Of a stretch of DNA of 64,000 bases, positions 34,421 to 43,675 are shown one piece after another. The position numbers and the translations under genes are program-made. Numbering within the stretch: the stretch's first letter is position 1; every line of letters starts with the position of its first letter. Below the pieces are notes generated by a model that worked only from the letters and a program-made list of their open reading frames with translations, had not been told where the DNA came from and searched no databases. Origin of the DNA: an uncultured Sphingomonadaceae bacterium (lineage in GTDB: Bacteria; Pseudomonadota; Alphaproteobacteria; Sphingomonadales; Sphingomonadaceae); contig CANLQE010000001.1 in assembly GCA_947493215.1 (NCBI GenBank), positions 124,001-188,000 of the forward strand. Direction: 5' to 3'.

Positions 34421-34831
34421 TTACACTGCTGAAAGAGTGAACGCGACAGCCAACGGAGCCGAGAGAGATTGCGCATCAATCTCGACTGGCACATTTTCCA
34501 GACGTTGCCCGTAACGAAAAGCCACGGTAGCAAGGCCGCTATCATCTAGCGAAGTCACCCGCGCGCCATAACGCACGGTTGCTATCTCGCTCATCGCGAG
34601 AGGGCGATGGCTTGCAAACACTTGATATGCTGTACTTGTGTTACAGAATTCCTGAACAGAGCCCGATATAAGGCCGCTCTCAGTGAGAATAAAATTGTTC
34701 GCTGAGATATCGCATATCGCAGGAACGCGGGCAGTGATCTGCGCGCCACCGCTAGCGTTCATAGATGCCAATGCTGGCGAGGACGCTAAGGACAGGGCTG
34801 TTAACGCGGCAATTTTAGCGGCAATGTGCAT
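34421..34831 (-). CDS. Small exported pilin-like protein
   Basis: 136 residues. The signal peptide is clear (AALTALSLASSPALAS) and the SD is good (GGAG). The mature part has paired cysteines (AICDISANNF and QEFCNTSTAYQVFASH), a layout seen in spore-coat-U-type subunits, and beta-strand character. The strand is opposite to the chaperone-usher genes and its stop lies 7 bp from the tip-gene stop. It could be a minor pilin, but I do not recognise it firmly. Confidence 0.6.
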   Translation of the reverse strand: MHIAAKIAALTALSLASSPALASMNASGGAQITARVPAICDISANNFILTESGLISGSVQEFCNTSTAYQVFASHRPLAMSEIATVRYGARVTSLDDSGLATVAFRYGQRLENVPVEIDAQSLSAPLAVAFTLSAV

Positions 34832-34997
34832 AGTGAATCTCCAATTAACTTAGAGAATGCACTAGCGTTAAGAACTTAAGACTTTGCCCCCGTTGCATAG
34901 TGAATAAATCGTTACGAAAATTCGAAATATATAATTTCGTCGCTCAGGTTAACGGCGGAATATATTCAATAAAATACACAAAACGGGAGAGAGCAAC

Positions 34998-35025
34998 AAA
35001 AAAAGGGAGAGAGCCGCGCTCTCCC
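34998..35025 (-). terminator. Intrinsic terminator after the major pilin-like gene
   Basis: On the minus strand GGGAGAG and CTCTCCC (35005-35025) form a stem followed by seven T. On the plus strand a T run also follows a little further on, so it may work in both directions. Confidence 0.85.
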
Positions 35026-35053
35026 CCTCGTTTTTTAATATGTCAAGTTCGGC

Positions 35054-35611
35054 TTAGATCGTGCCGAGAGTGACAGTAACGGTATCGGTGTAATCACCAG
35101 CAACCGGACGCTTTGCATTGACGTTCGGTGCTTCAAATTTGACCGACAGTTCTGCATTGTCGTGGAATTCAGAAACCTGAGGTTTAGTAGTCGTCACAGG
35201 TTGGACGCGAGGTTTCCAGCTACCGAAGCCGTCAAACGCAGTACCATTGCTTGGTACAAGTTTAACACCATAGTGGAGTGTGTCGGTAAACTGAGCCGTA
35301 TCGGTGACTGGTGAATTAGTTTTCAGTGCACGGTTCAAAGTCGTAATCGAGATATCTGCGTTGTAGTTACAGCTCATCCAGACATTTTGCACGGCCGACT
35401 CTGGAACGCCATTAAGAAGAAGCGCGTTCGCACCTGGTGCACGGTTGATCGACAGTCTGCCCAAATTGATGTTTGTTGGATTTTCCATGCTGCACTCTTG
35501 GGCAACACGTGCATTGATGTCGAAATCTTTCGTGTCAGACTTTGCAGCGAGAGCAGGAGTTGATGCCATAGCAACGGTGGTGGCCAAAGCGGCCAGTACA
35601 ATCTTTTTCAT
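35054..35611 (-). CDS. Exported pilin-like protein, probable major subunit
   Basis: 185 residues from ATG 35611 with AGGGG six bases upstream. The signal peptide is AALATTVAMASTPALAA. The mature part has one cysteine pair (AQECSMENPTNINLGRL and VWMSCNYNADISI) and ends VAGDYTDTVTVTLGTI, matching the archaic/spore-coat-U pilin closing strand. It has its own terminator and a long upstream region, so it is probably expressed independently of the chaperone-usher genes, as expected for an abundant subunit. Confidence 0.68.
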   Translation of the reverse strand: MKKIVLAALATTVAMASTPALAAKSDTKDFDINARVAQECSMENPTNINLGRLSINRAPGANALLLNGVPESAVQNVWMSCNYNADISITTLNRALKTNSPVTDTAQFTDTLHYGVKLVPSNGTAFDGFGSWKPRVQPVTTTKPQVSEFHDNAELSVKFEAPNVNAKRPVAGDYTDTVTVTLGTI

Positions 35612-36026
35612 ATTAGAATCCCCTAATAATGTTTGGTTTACGTGACATGATCCGGATAGATCCGAACCAATTCTGAAAGTTTGCCTTTGCGCCCACAAGC
35701 AAACGTCATGTAACAAAAGCCAAAGCGGCCTGATCTACATGGTGAATAATTAATTAACGACTATTGACACTGTTGCAAGAATTAACTTTTTACATCAGAG
35801 AAATATGCACCAAATATGGACACATCCCTCACAAAACCTTGCTTTTCCAAGGAAATTTGATTTGTAAAATCATTTATCGTCGTAGTTAATTTTTGAACGG
35901 CAAGTAAACGAATCAACATCCAAAATGGTCCAAAATGATAGAATTCGCTTTGCCAGCTAACAGAATCAAGAAAAGCGCGGTCCTCTGACGAATCAGTTTT
36001 CGCTGGCCAGATGGTTGGCAAACCCA
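35612..36026. other. AT-rich intergenic region between pilin and carD
   Basis: About 415 bp, AT-rich. It should contain the minus-strand promoter of the pilin gene (a TTGCAA and an AATTAA-like element around 35750-35780 on the minus strand are possible). No convincing gene is seen. The short open frames here lack a ribosome site or conservation. Confidence 0.5.
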
Positions 36027-36060
36027 CAAAAAAGGGCCGCCCCATTGCGGAGGCGGCCCT
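36027..36060 (-). terminator. Intrinsic terminator after carD
   Basis: On the minus strand AGGGCCGCC pairs with GGCGGCCCT (with a small loop), followed by TTTTTT. It lies 37 bp after the carD stop. Confidence 0.9.
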
Positions 36061-36096
36061 ATTAGTGATTGGGATCGAAAAACTGACCGTTAGAAT

Positions 36097-36627
36097 TCAG
36101 CCTTCTTTAACCTCATAATATTGCGGCGCCGCAATATTCAGGATTTCCAGAATTTTCGTTAGAGCTGTTGGCTCGTCGGTTTCTTCCATCGCAGCCAGTT
36201 CACGGGCCAAACGGCTAGAGGCCGCTTCGAAAATCTGACGCTCGGAATAGCTTTGTTCTGGCTGATCATCGGCGCGGAACAAATCCCGAGTGACTTCGGC
36301 AATAGAGACGAGGTCACCAGAGTTGATCTTCGCTTCATATTCCTGGGCGCGACGCGACCACATGGAGCGCTTAACCTTTGGCTTGTCTTTCAGTGTTTCA
36401 AGCGCCTCTTTTAGCGTCTTGTCAGAAGACAGTTTGCGCATACCCACGCCCTCTGCCTTGTTCATTGGTACACGCAACGTCATGCGTTCTTTTTCAAAGC
36501 GCAAAACATAAAGTTCCAGTTGCATGCCCGCAATTTCTTCATTTTGCAGTTCAATCACACGACCCACACCGTGTTTCGGATAAACAACGTAATCGCCCAC
36601 ATCAAAGGACAGCGTATTCGCAGCCAT
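36097..36627 (-). CDS. CarD/CdnL-family RNA polymerase-binding regulator
   Basis: 176 residues. The N-terminal RNAP-interaction domain reads FDVGDYVVYPKHGVGRVIELQ, followed by RMTLRVPMNKAEGVGMRKLS and a helical C-terminal DNA-binding region (MWSRRAQEYEAKINSGDL, QSYSERQIFEAASSRLARELA). CdnL proteins stabilise open promoter complexes, notably at growth-linked promoters in alphaproteobacteria. About 250 bp of leader precede it. Confidence 0.94.
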   Translation of the reverse strand: MAANTLSFDVGDYVVYPKHGVGRVIELQNEEIAGMQLELYVLRFEKERMTLRVPMNKAEGVGMRKLSSDKTLKEALETLKDKPKVKRSMWSRRAQEYEAKINSGDLVSIAEVTRDLFRADDQPEQSYSERQIFEAASSRLARELAAMEETDEPTALTKILEILNIAAPQYYEVKEG

Positions 36628-36876
36628 AAAAAGCCTTTCTTTCTCGATGGAAAAGAAGGTTTATTTCAGTCAAATTTTTCAAAACCCCGACGAAAAAACC
36701 CTTTTGTTCATACATATAACGACCAAACACCCCCCGTGTCCGGTCGCTAACCGACATCAGTGTTAACAGATTCGTCACAAAAAAGCAATTTTATCGTTGC
36801 AGTGCACAACTGATCGCTCGGCGAACCCTTAGACGCCCAGTGATATGGTCATGCTTTTATTCAGGTCAAGCGGGGC

Positions 36877-37215
36877 TTAATCGCCTTCGCCGGGCTTCTC
36901 TGAGAAATGCGCTTCGAACTTGCCTTCAACGCCCTTAAACTCATCGGCATCAGCAGGTGGTTCGCGGCTAACCGTAATATTGGGCCAGCTTTCAGAATAT
37001 TTGGTATTCACTTCCAGCCATTTTTCCAGACCATCTTCTGTATCTGGCAAAATTGCTTCCGCAGGGCATTCCGGCTCACATACGCCACAGTCAATGCACT
37101 CGCTTGGGTTGATGACGAGCATATTGTCGCCTTCATAGAAACAATCGACAGGGCAGACCTCAACGCAGTCCATATATTTGCATTTGATACATGCGTCGGT
37201 AACAACATAAGTCAT
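36877..37215 (-). CDS. fdxA: 7Fe-type ferredoxin
   Basis: 112 residues. The cysteine pattern gives a [3Fe-4S]/[4Fe-4S] pair: [17 protein letters not shown] and [12 protein letters not shown]. The C-terminal extension ([20 protein letters not shown]) is typical of alphaproteobacterial FdxA. It carries electrons for unspecified reductases. It lies between the S4-domain gene and carD, the usual alphaproteobacterial order. Confidence 0.95.
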   Translation of the reverse strand: MTYVVTDACIKCKYMDCVEVCPVDCFYEGDNMLVINPSECIDCGVCEPECPAEAILPDTEDGLEKWLEVNTKYSESWPNITVSREPPADADEFKGVEGKFEAHFSEKPGEGD

Positions 37216-37316
37216 CGGGTCGTCTACTCCATCTTACGGACCGTTATATTTGCGGTCGTTAAATCACTGCTATTGCGCAAAATTGGGAACGTCAACAGTT
37301 GGTTTCGGCTCCTAAT

Positions 37317-37619
37317 TCATTGACCAGTACGCAACCTTTCAAAACAACTTTGCACATCCGATGCGCTCCCTCGCCGTAAAGGTAGCGCGGATATTCGAAT
37401 GACATGCACTTCTCGTCCTTGCGGAATCGTTAAGATATCACCCTGCCGAACCATCATATGCGCGCGATCCACTCGGCGGCCATTAAGGCGAACATGACCC
37501 TTGTTAGCCAGTTTTTTAGCCATCGTCCGATTGCCAGCAAAGCGAAGATACCAGAGCAGCTTATCGATCCTGATCACCGACAGATCAGGTTCCGTTTCAG
37601 CAGCATTTTTAGTCTTCAA
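37317..37619 (-). CDS. S4-domain RNA-binding protein (Hsp15-like)
   Basis: 100 residues from a TTG start with AGGAT six bases upstream. It has an S4 fold (IRIDKLLWYLRFAGNRTMAKKLANKGHVRLNGRRVDRAHMMVRQGDILTI), as in HslR, which rescues 50S subunits carrying stalled peptidyl-tRNA. The start is 9 bp after the helicase stop, so the pair is probably one transcript. Confidence 0.86.
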   Translation of the reverse strand: MKTKNAAETEPDLSVIRIDKLLWYLRFAGNRTMAKKLANKGHVRLNGRRVDRAHMMVRQGDILTIPQGREVHVIRISALPLRRGSASDVQSCFERLRTGQ

Positions 37620-37628
37620 AGTGGCATC

Positions 37629-40373
37629 CTATTTTTTCATTGCCTCTTTCAGCGCCGCCAGTTCGGCGAAAGCACCGCCAGCAGTGGCCAAGACCGGCTC
37701 TGCTTTGCGGGGCGCTGAGCCGGTTTTTTTCGGCCGCTTACCATTTGGCTTCTTGCTATGATTCTTATGAGACTTTCCTGAACGCGCCTTACCCATACCC
37801 TTCCAACGCCAATAAATCAGGGGCGTTTCGGGTTGGGCAACTTCACCGGAAGCTTTTTGTTCAACTGCTTCAACAGCAACCGCTTCGGTTGAGGCTTCCG
37901 GAACCGATACATTCGTTTCACTCCCCCCGACACCTGTTGTTTTCTCTGGTTCTGTGGCCGCAGGCAGATCATCCGTTTTCGCGAACCCAGCCATATCAAG
38001 CAGCGCTTGATGCACCTCGGTCGATAGGCCCAATGAGGTCGCAAGAGCAGGGTCAATCGTGAAAACAGGCCCCGCCTGCCGTGCTTCATGTGCCTGTTTG
38101 ACTAGACGTTCGGCCATATCGACACGGATATATTCATCGCCAATCTTACGAAAGCCGAGGCGGCTCGCATGGTCTGGAGTGGCAAATTTCCAGTCCTTCA
38201 GATGCACCGCATTGTCACCGGGAAGCGCAATCATCGGTTGCTCATCCAGCGCCGCAAAAAGAGCGTTACGCCAAAGCACCGCACCAGGTTTCATCAGCGC
38301 GTGATGAAAGATATCAAGCGCGCCGAAAACCAGACCGCCACGCCGCGCAACACCGCGCATATCATTGTCGAGAGCGCGAACGGCTTGATCAATCTGGCGA
38401 CGCATAATGATACCGCCTGCTTCGACAATCTGGGCGAATAAAGCGCGTACCGAAGCTGGCGTGTTGGCATCATTGGCCAGCGCATCAATTTTGACGAGCC
38501 CCTCAAGATGCTTTCCCTTCATCGTTTCTACCCATTGCTTGATTCGTTCTTCGGCCTTCTTGCTATTTTCGGGTGAAATATCCTTGAGTGCGCGATCGAA
38601 TTTGATTTCCGGCTGCAAAAGGTTTTTGCCTTTGGTCAGCACCGCAAGCCTCGCCTCTTGCCAATAGACCACCGGCTGGCCAGCGTCATCGGCAGCCAGT
38701 GTCAATTCACTATCGGGGGCTTTTGCCAGAGCATCGGCTTTGTCAGTCATAATCGGTCCCAAATATCTTTCCGCTGCAGCAAGCAGCATCTTGCGGTCTT
38801 CTCTCCGGCTATCCGAAGGCACGACAAATTGGAACCCCTTCAGCGTTCCAATTTCCAGCCCATCTACCAATAGTGCGCCATCGGCTTCTATTGCGACATC
38901 CTGAGGCAGGGCATCTTTCATCACTCCGCGCATCAGCACACGGGTGCGTTTATCAACAAATCTTTGGGTCAACTGAATATGCATGGCATCACTTAGGCGC
39001 CGCTCTAGTGCGCTGGTGCGCTCCACCATTACATCCGCCTGCTCAACCCAGCGCGACTTTTGCGCAATGTAGCTCCAGCTGCGAGCCGCAGATATGCGAG
39101 CGGCAAGGGTAGAAATATCACCTTGGACATTTTCCAATCGAGAAATTTCCTGTGCCATCCGGGCATGAGGGATGCGGCCATTGCCCTGCGCCAGATAAGG
39201 CCAAAGAGAGGCGACAAAACGTGCCTGATGGTCCGCACCTATTTTGCGGAAATCGGGAATGCAGGACGCTTCCCAAAGCAAGCGCACTTGCTCGTGACCA
39301 ATTGCCAATTGGTTCACCATCGGATCTTGTGCGAGTCTTTTGAGCACCGCCAAATCAACCGCTTCCGGTGCAGCTTGTAAAAGCCGGTCCTTAGGCTTGT
39401 CCTCCAGGGATTGGATAAGGCTGGTGACACTGGTCAAATCTGGTGCGGCATTGCGCCAATAGAGCCATTCTAATCCGGGGAAACTATGGTCTTCGAGCCG
39501 CTCGATTTCCTCAGGCTGCAGCTCCTCAGAAGAAGCCAGCCCCGACAGTACTCCGAAACTCCCATCTTTCTGGTGCCGACCGGCGCGACCAGCAATCTGT
39601 CCAATTTCCGCAAGAGTCAGGCGACGACGGCGACGACCATCAAATTTCTTGAGAGCAGCAAAAGCAACATGGGAAACGTCAAGATTCAACCCCATGCCAA
39701 TTGCATCAGTGGCGACGAGATAGTCCACCTCGCCATCCTGATACATTTTCACCTGCGCATTGCGCGTTTGCGGTGACAACGCCCCCATCACAATCGCCGC
39801 TCCGCCATGTTGCCGACGCAGCATTTCGGCGATGGCATAAACATCTTCCAGCGAGAATGCGACAATCGCTGATCGACGCGGCAGCCGCGATAACTTCCGT
39901 GGTCCAGCATAGCTCAGCGTTGAAAAGCGCGGCCGAGAGATAATTTCAGCATCGGGAATCAGTTGTGCAACCAAAGGCCGCAAGCTGTCAGAACCCAGGA
40001 TCATTGTTTCATCTCGGCCCCTGATATTCAGCATACGGTCGGTAAAGATATGGCCACGTTCAGGGTTTATACCCAGCTGCGCCTCATCAATGGCGACAAA
40101 GCTAAAATCCCGATCAATCGGCATCGCTTCTGCTGTGCATAAGAACCAGCGCGCATCCGGCGGAATGATTTTTTCTTCTCCAGTGACCAACGCCACCCGA
40201 TTGGCTCCCTTGAGGGCAACAACCCGGTCATAGACCTCTCGTGCTAGCAATCTTAGGGGAAAACCAATCACTCCACTGGAGTGGGCGCACATCCGCTCAA
40301 CCGCCAAATGGGTTTTGCCGGTATTGGTCGGACCGAGGACGGCAATAATGGGAGACTGGGAGAAGTCGGACAT
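37629..40373 (-). CDS. Suv3-like ATP-dependent RNA/DNA helicase
   Basis: 914 residues. Helicase core: P-loop GPTNTGKTH, DEAQ box (FVAIDEAQLG), then a second RecA domain (SRLPRRSAIVAFSLEDVYAIAE; DAIGMGLNLDVSHVAF; QIAGRAGRHQKDGSFGV). It is related to the mitochondrial degradosome helicase Suv3, and alphaproteobacteria carry this long form. The C-terminus is low-complexity and basic (KSHKNHSKKPNGKRPKKTGS), likely for RNA contact. It is divergent from the M23 peptidase gene. Confidence 0.88.
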   Translation of the reverse strand: MSDFSQSPIIAVLGPTNTGKTHLAVERMCAHSSGVIGFPLRLLAREVYDRVVALKGANRVALVTGEEKIIPPDARWFLCTAEAMPIDRDFSFVAIDEAQLGINPERGHIFTDRMLNIRGRDETMILGSDSLRPLVAQLIPDAEIISRPRFSTLSYAGPRKLSRLPRRSAIVAFSLEDVYAIAEMLRRQHGGAAIVMGALSPQTRNAQVKMYQDGEVDYLVATDAIGMGLNLDVSHVAFAALKKFDGRRRRRLTLAEIGQIAGRAGRHQKDGSFGVLSGLASSEELQPEEIERLEDHSFPGLEWLYWRNAAPDLTSVTSLIQSLEDKPKDRLLQAAPEAVDLAVLKRLAQDPMVNQLAIGHEQVRLLWEASCIPDFRKIGADHQARFVASLWPYLAQGNGRIPHARMAQEISRLENVQGDISTLAARISAARSWSYIAQKSRWVEQADVMVERTSALERRLSDAMHIQLTQRFVDKRTRVLMRGVMKDALPQDVAIEADGALLVDGLEIGTLKGFQFVVPSDSRREDRKMLLAAAERYLGPIMTDKADALAKAPDSELTLAADDAGQPVVYWQEARLAVLTKGKNLLQPEIKFDRALKDISPENSKKAEERIKQWVETMKGKHLEGLVKIDALANDANTPASVRALFAQIVEAGGIIMRRQIDQAVRALDNDMRGVARRGGLVFGALDIFHHALMKPGAVLWRNALFAALDEQPMIALPGDNAVHLKDWKFATPDHASRLGFRKIGDEYIRVDMAERLVKQAHEARQAGPVFTIDPALATSLGLSTEVHQALLDMAGFAKTDDLPAATEPEKTTGVGGSETNVSVPEASTEAVAVEAVEQKASGEVAQPETPLIYWRWKGMGKARSGKSHKNHSKKPNGKRPKKTGSAPRKAEPVLATAGGAFAELAALKEAMKK

Positions 40374-40556
40374 TTACGCTATCTCACCGCATCTGCGCCA
40401 TGCTGGCAAGTATATTCCGTCCCGAATCGCCAAGAGTCTCGGCTTTTCGGTTGGATATCGGTGATTTTACACGTTTTACCGCATAGCAAGCCATCTGACC
40501 CCGCTCTTAATTTGACATTAACTCTGTTCCTTCACAGAGAAAGAAACAATATTGCG

Positions 40557-42176
40557 ATGCAATTCTGTCTTTTGCGTAGAGAAAGATGGCATCGCCAAGG
40601 GGTGCATTTGTTCAAGAGTATCGACATGCTTGCCGATCAAGGAAATGGGGCTGCAGCTATAGCAGTAGACCCGCGTGCGTCGACATTTGCTGTGCCCGAA
40701 ACCCTGACCAGCGCTGTCGACAACTGGCGCGAAGAATTGGCACAAACCGATTGGGTGCCCGATCTTGGCCGGGATATTGGCAGCTTCACTTGGTTTCGTG
40801 GTTTGGTAACATTAACGCTGCTGTGCGGCGTCGCAATTTCCTGTTTGCCCGATTTTGGACCGATCAGGGGGCACCAAAATGCACCACTGACCGGTTTTCG
40901 GGCCGATCAGGCCCGCTCACAAACAATCGCGCCATTGGCATATGGCTCAGATACAGGCATTCGCATGGCTGCCACCGATGCGGTGCGTCCGCTGGCACAA
41001 AGCCCAGAGCGCCCGTCGATTGAACTGGTTGCAACCTTGGGCCGCGGCGACAGTCTACGCCGGGTTTTGCAGCGCGCTGGCGTGGCCAAAATAGAGGCCC
41101 GGGAGGTGACCGATCTCGTTTCCAGCGCGGTAACATTGGGTGATATCAAGCCTGGCACAAAAATTGATGTGACGTTGGGCCGTCGTCCCGGCAAAAATCA
41201 ACCACGCCCCCTTGACCAAATGGCGTTCCGAGCTCGCTTTGATTTGAATCTGGAGATTCTTCGCAATGGCGATACGCTAAAGCTCAACCGCAAACCTATC
41301 ATGGTCGACAATACGCCACTTCGGATCAGAGGCGTGGTGGGATCAAGCCTGTATCGCTCTGCTCGCGCTGCCGGCGCACCGGCCGATGCTGTCCAAAAAT
41401 ATCTGCAAGTCATCGGACAAAAAATGTCCGTGTCTCGGGATATTCGTTCGACCGATGAATTTGATATTGTCTTGGACTATCGGCGTGCTGAAACTGGCGA
41501 AGTGGAAGTGGGCAACTTGCTCTATGCGGGCATAGAGCGTGACGGTAAAGCCAAGGCCCAGATGTTGAAATGGACCAGCGGTGGGCGAAGCAATTGGTTT
41601 GAGGCCTCTGGTGTTGGTCAATCCCGCGGCGAGCTCGTTCGTCCGACCCGTGGCCGAAAAACATCCAACTATGGTATGCGCCGTCATCCGATATTACGGT
41701 ATAAACGGATGCATAGCGGCCTCGACTTTGGTGGTGGTTATGGCGCCCCGATTTACGCAGTGACCGATGGCAGGGTCAGCTTTGCCGGCAGAAAAGGCGG
41801 CTATGGAAAGTTCGTAAAAATCAAGCATAGCGGTGGCCTGGCTTCTGGCTATGCGCACATGAGCCGCATTGCCGTCAGCAATGGCCGTAAAGTCCGCAAA
41901 GGCCAGATTATCGGCTATATCGGTTCCACCGGCCTCTCGACTGGCCCGCATCTTCATTATGAACTCTATCGTAATGGCCGGACAATCAATCCCAATTCTG
42001 TCAAATTCGTTCAGCGGGCTGAACTGGGCGGCAGGGAATTGAAACGTTTCAAGAGCGAGCTACAGCGCCTACAGAAAGTTACCCCGGGCGCGGCCCTTGG
42101 CACTCTGAAAAGCGTATCAAGCGACAAAAAGAAGCAGCGGGAAATTAACCGGTTGAGCAAAGCATCGGTTAGCTGA
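40557..42176 (+). CDS. M23-family peptidoglycan endopeptidase, membrane-anchored
   Basis: 539 residues from ATG 40557; the frame is open upstream into the helicase start, and a TTG near 40608 preceded by AAGGGG is another possible start. One transmembrane segment (about residues 82-100, LVTLTLLCGVAISCLP), a LysM/OapA-like domain (VATLGRGDSLRRVLQRAGV), then a LytM/M23 domain with the zinc motif H-x3-D (MHSGLDFGG) and H-x-H (TGPHLHYELYRNG). It would cleave peptide cross-links during cell-wall growth, or act as an amidase activator if inactive; the zinc ligands are intact. Confidence 0.88.
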   Translation: MQFCLLRRERWHRQGVHLFKSIDMLADQGNGAAAIAVDPRASTFAVPETLTSAVDNWREELAQTDWVPDLGRDIGSFTWFRGLVTLTLLCGVAISCLPDFGPIRGHQNAPLTGFRADQARSQTIAPLAYGSDTGIRMAATDAVRPLAQSPERPSIELVATLGRGDSLRRVLQRAGVAKIEAREVTDLVSSAVTLGDIKPGTKIDVTLGRRPGKNQPRPLDQMAFRARFDLNLEILRNGDTLKLNRKPIMVDNTPLRIRGVVGSSLYRSARAAGAPADAVQKYLQVIGQKMSVSRDIRSTDEFDIVLDYRRAETGEVEVGNLLYAGIERDGKAKAQMLKWTSGGRSNWFEASGVGQSRGELVRPTRGRKTSNYGMRRHPILRYKRMHSGLDFGGGYGAPIYAVTDGRVSFAGRKGGYGKFVKIKHSGGLASGYAHMSRIAVSNGRKVRKGQIIGYIGSTGLSTGPHLHYELYRNGRTINPNSVKFVQRAELGGRELKRFKSELQRLQKVTPGAALGTLKSVSSDKKKQREINRLSKASVS

Positions 42177-42188
42177 GACTTTCAGCGG

Positions 42189-42506
42189 TTAAATGTCACT
42201 AATACAAATTTTGGTGGCCGCCTCCAATTTTTCCTGAGGCGGGTTCATTTTCTCCGTAACACCATCCAGACTCTTATTTAATTCTTCAGCCAAACAATTG
42301 CATATCGGCGTTGCATCCCCTTCGGTGGCACCAGCCTTTTTCGATTCTGATATGCATCCGGAAACAAATTCCGTATTCCATCCCTCGTCAAAGCTGTTGT
42401 TAAAAGCGCCAGTCAGACTGTTTTCATCATCCGCGCTACCGCACGCGGACAGGACCAACATGGCAGGCAACACAGCTGACAATGTGATCAAGGATTTACG
42501 AGGCAT
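42189..42506 (-). CDS. Small uncharacterised lipoprotein
   Basis: 105 residues from ATG 42506. The lipobox is MLVLSACGS. The mature part has four cysteines (SGCISES, PICNCL, TKICISD), perhaps two disulfides, and no recognised domain. It lies convergent to the M23 peptidase and divergent from hemB. Confidence 0.65.
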   Translation of the reverse strand: MPRKSLITLSAVLPAMLVLSACGSADDENSLTGAFNNSFDEGWNTEFVSGCISESKKAGATEGDATPICNCLAEELNKSLDGVTEKMNPPQEKLEAATKICISDI

Positions 42507-42673
42507 AAGGAATTCCTTTGGATTGTAGTTGGTGCGTGCAATCTGATAACCAGGTTCATCAACGCCCACACTCCATCATTCTGTCAATATGCAAAGATAC
42601 AATCGGCTGCTGCAAGCTGTCCAAAATGCTATTTCAATTGCCCTCTTGTCCCTCTGACGTATATTGACCTCTT

Positions 42674-43675
42674 ATGACCCCAAACCCTGCTTTCCCTCGA
42701 ACCCGTCTGCGCCGTTCCCGTGTTTCTGCATGGAGCAGAGCGATGGTTTGCGAAAATGTCCTGACGCCTGCGGATCTGATTTGGCCGCTGTTCATTTCGG
42801 ACGGCCACAAGGTTGAACAACCGATTGCCTCGCTCCCCGGTGTGTCTCGCTGGTCTGTGGACCTGATTGTAGAACGTGCGAAGGAGGCCCGTGATCTTGG
42901 CATTCCGTGTGTCGCTTTATTCCCCAACACTCCAGCGGACAAACGCAGCGATGATGGCGCAGAGGCGTTGAACATCGACAATTTAATGTGCCGCGCCACC
43001 AAAGCGATCAAAGACGCTTTGGGTGACGATATTGGCGTGCTCACCGATGTCGCTCTCGACCCCTACACGACGCATGGGCAGGACGGCCTTGTTAACGCTG
43101 AAGGCTATGTCGAGAATGATCGGACGCTTGATATGCTGACCAAGCAAGCATTGAATCAGGCCAATGCCGGAGCCGATATTATTGCACCATCCGACATGAT
43201 GGACGGGCGGGTCGGCGCTATTCGCGATACACTCGAACTGGCGCATCATCACAATGTCCAGATCATGTCCTATGCCGCAAAATATGCCAGCGCCTTTTAC
43301 GGGCCGTTCCGCGATGCTGTGGGTTCCAGCGGAACTCTGAAAGGCGATAAGAAAAGCTATCAGATGGACGCAGCCAATAGCGATGAAGCGATGCGTGAAA
43401 TCGCGCTCGACATTGCCGAGGGCGCGGACAGCGTAATGGTCAAGCCGGGCCTCGCCTATCTCGACATTATCTATCGCGCCAAGACCGAGTTTAACGTGCC
43501 GGTCTTTGCCTATCAGGTTTCTGGCGAATATGCGCTGGTCGCCGCCGGGGCCGCTGCCGGCGTTGGTGACCGCGATGCGCTAATGATGGAAAAGCTGATA
43601 GCGTTTAAACGCGCTGGCTGTTCGGGTATCCTCACCTACTTCGCCGCCGATGCGGCCCGGCTTCTTCATGAGTGA
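42674..43675 (+). CDS. hemB: Delta-aminolevulinic acid dehydratase (porphobilinogen synthase)
   Basis: 333 residues. It condenses two 5-aminolevulinates to porphobilinogen in haem synthesis. Active-site lysines lie in MSYAAKYASAFYGPF and SVMVKPGLAYLDI. The metal loop reads DVALDPYTTHGQDG, so the three zinc cysteines of the Zn-type enzyme are missing, as in the Mg-dependent alphaproteobacterial form. The C-terminus overlaps a GNAT gene by eight bases. Confidence 0.96.
   Translation: MTPNPAFPRTRLRRSRVSAWSRAMVCENVLTPADLIWPLFISDGHKVEQPIASLPGVSRWSVDLIVERAKEARDLGIPCVALFPNTPADKRSDDGAEALNIDNLMCRATKAIKDALGDDIGVLTDVALDPYTTHGQDGLVNAEGYVENDRTLDMLTKQALNQANAGADIIAPSDMMDGRVGAIRDTLELAHHHNVQIMSYAAKYASAFYGPFRDAVGSSGTLKGDKKSYQMDAANSDEAMREIALDIAEGADSVMVKPGLAYLDIIYRAKTEFNVPVFAYQVSGEYALVAAGAAAGVGDRDALMMEKLIAFKRAGCSGILTYFAADAARLLHE

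Noticed and set aside
29787-36096. Genomic-island attachment repeat of the tRNA-Leu 3' end
   Set aside because: I looked for a second copy of the tRNA 3' segment through the pilus locus and up to carD and found none; there is no integrase.
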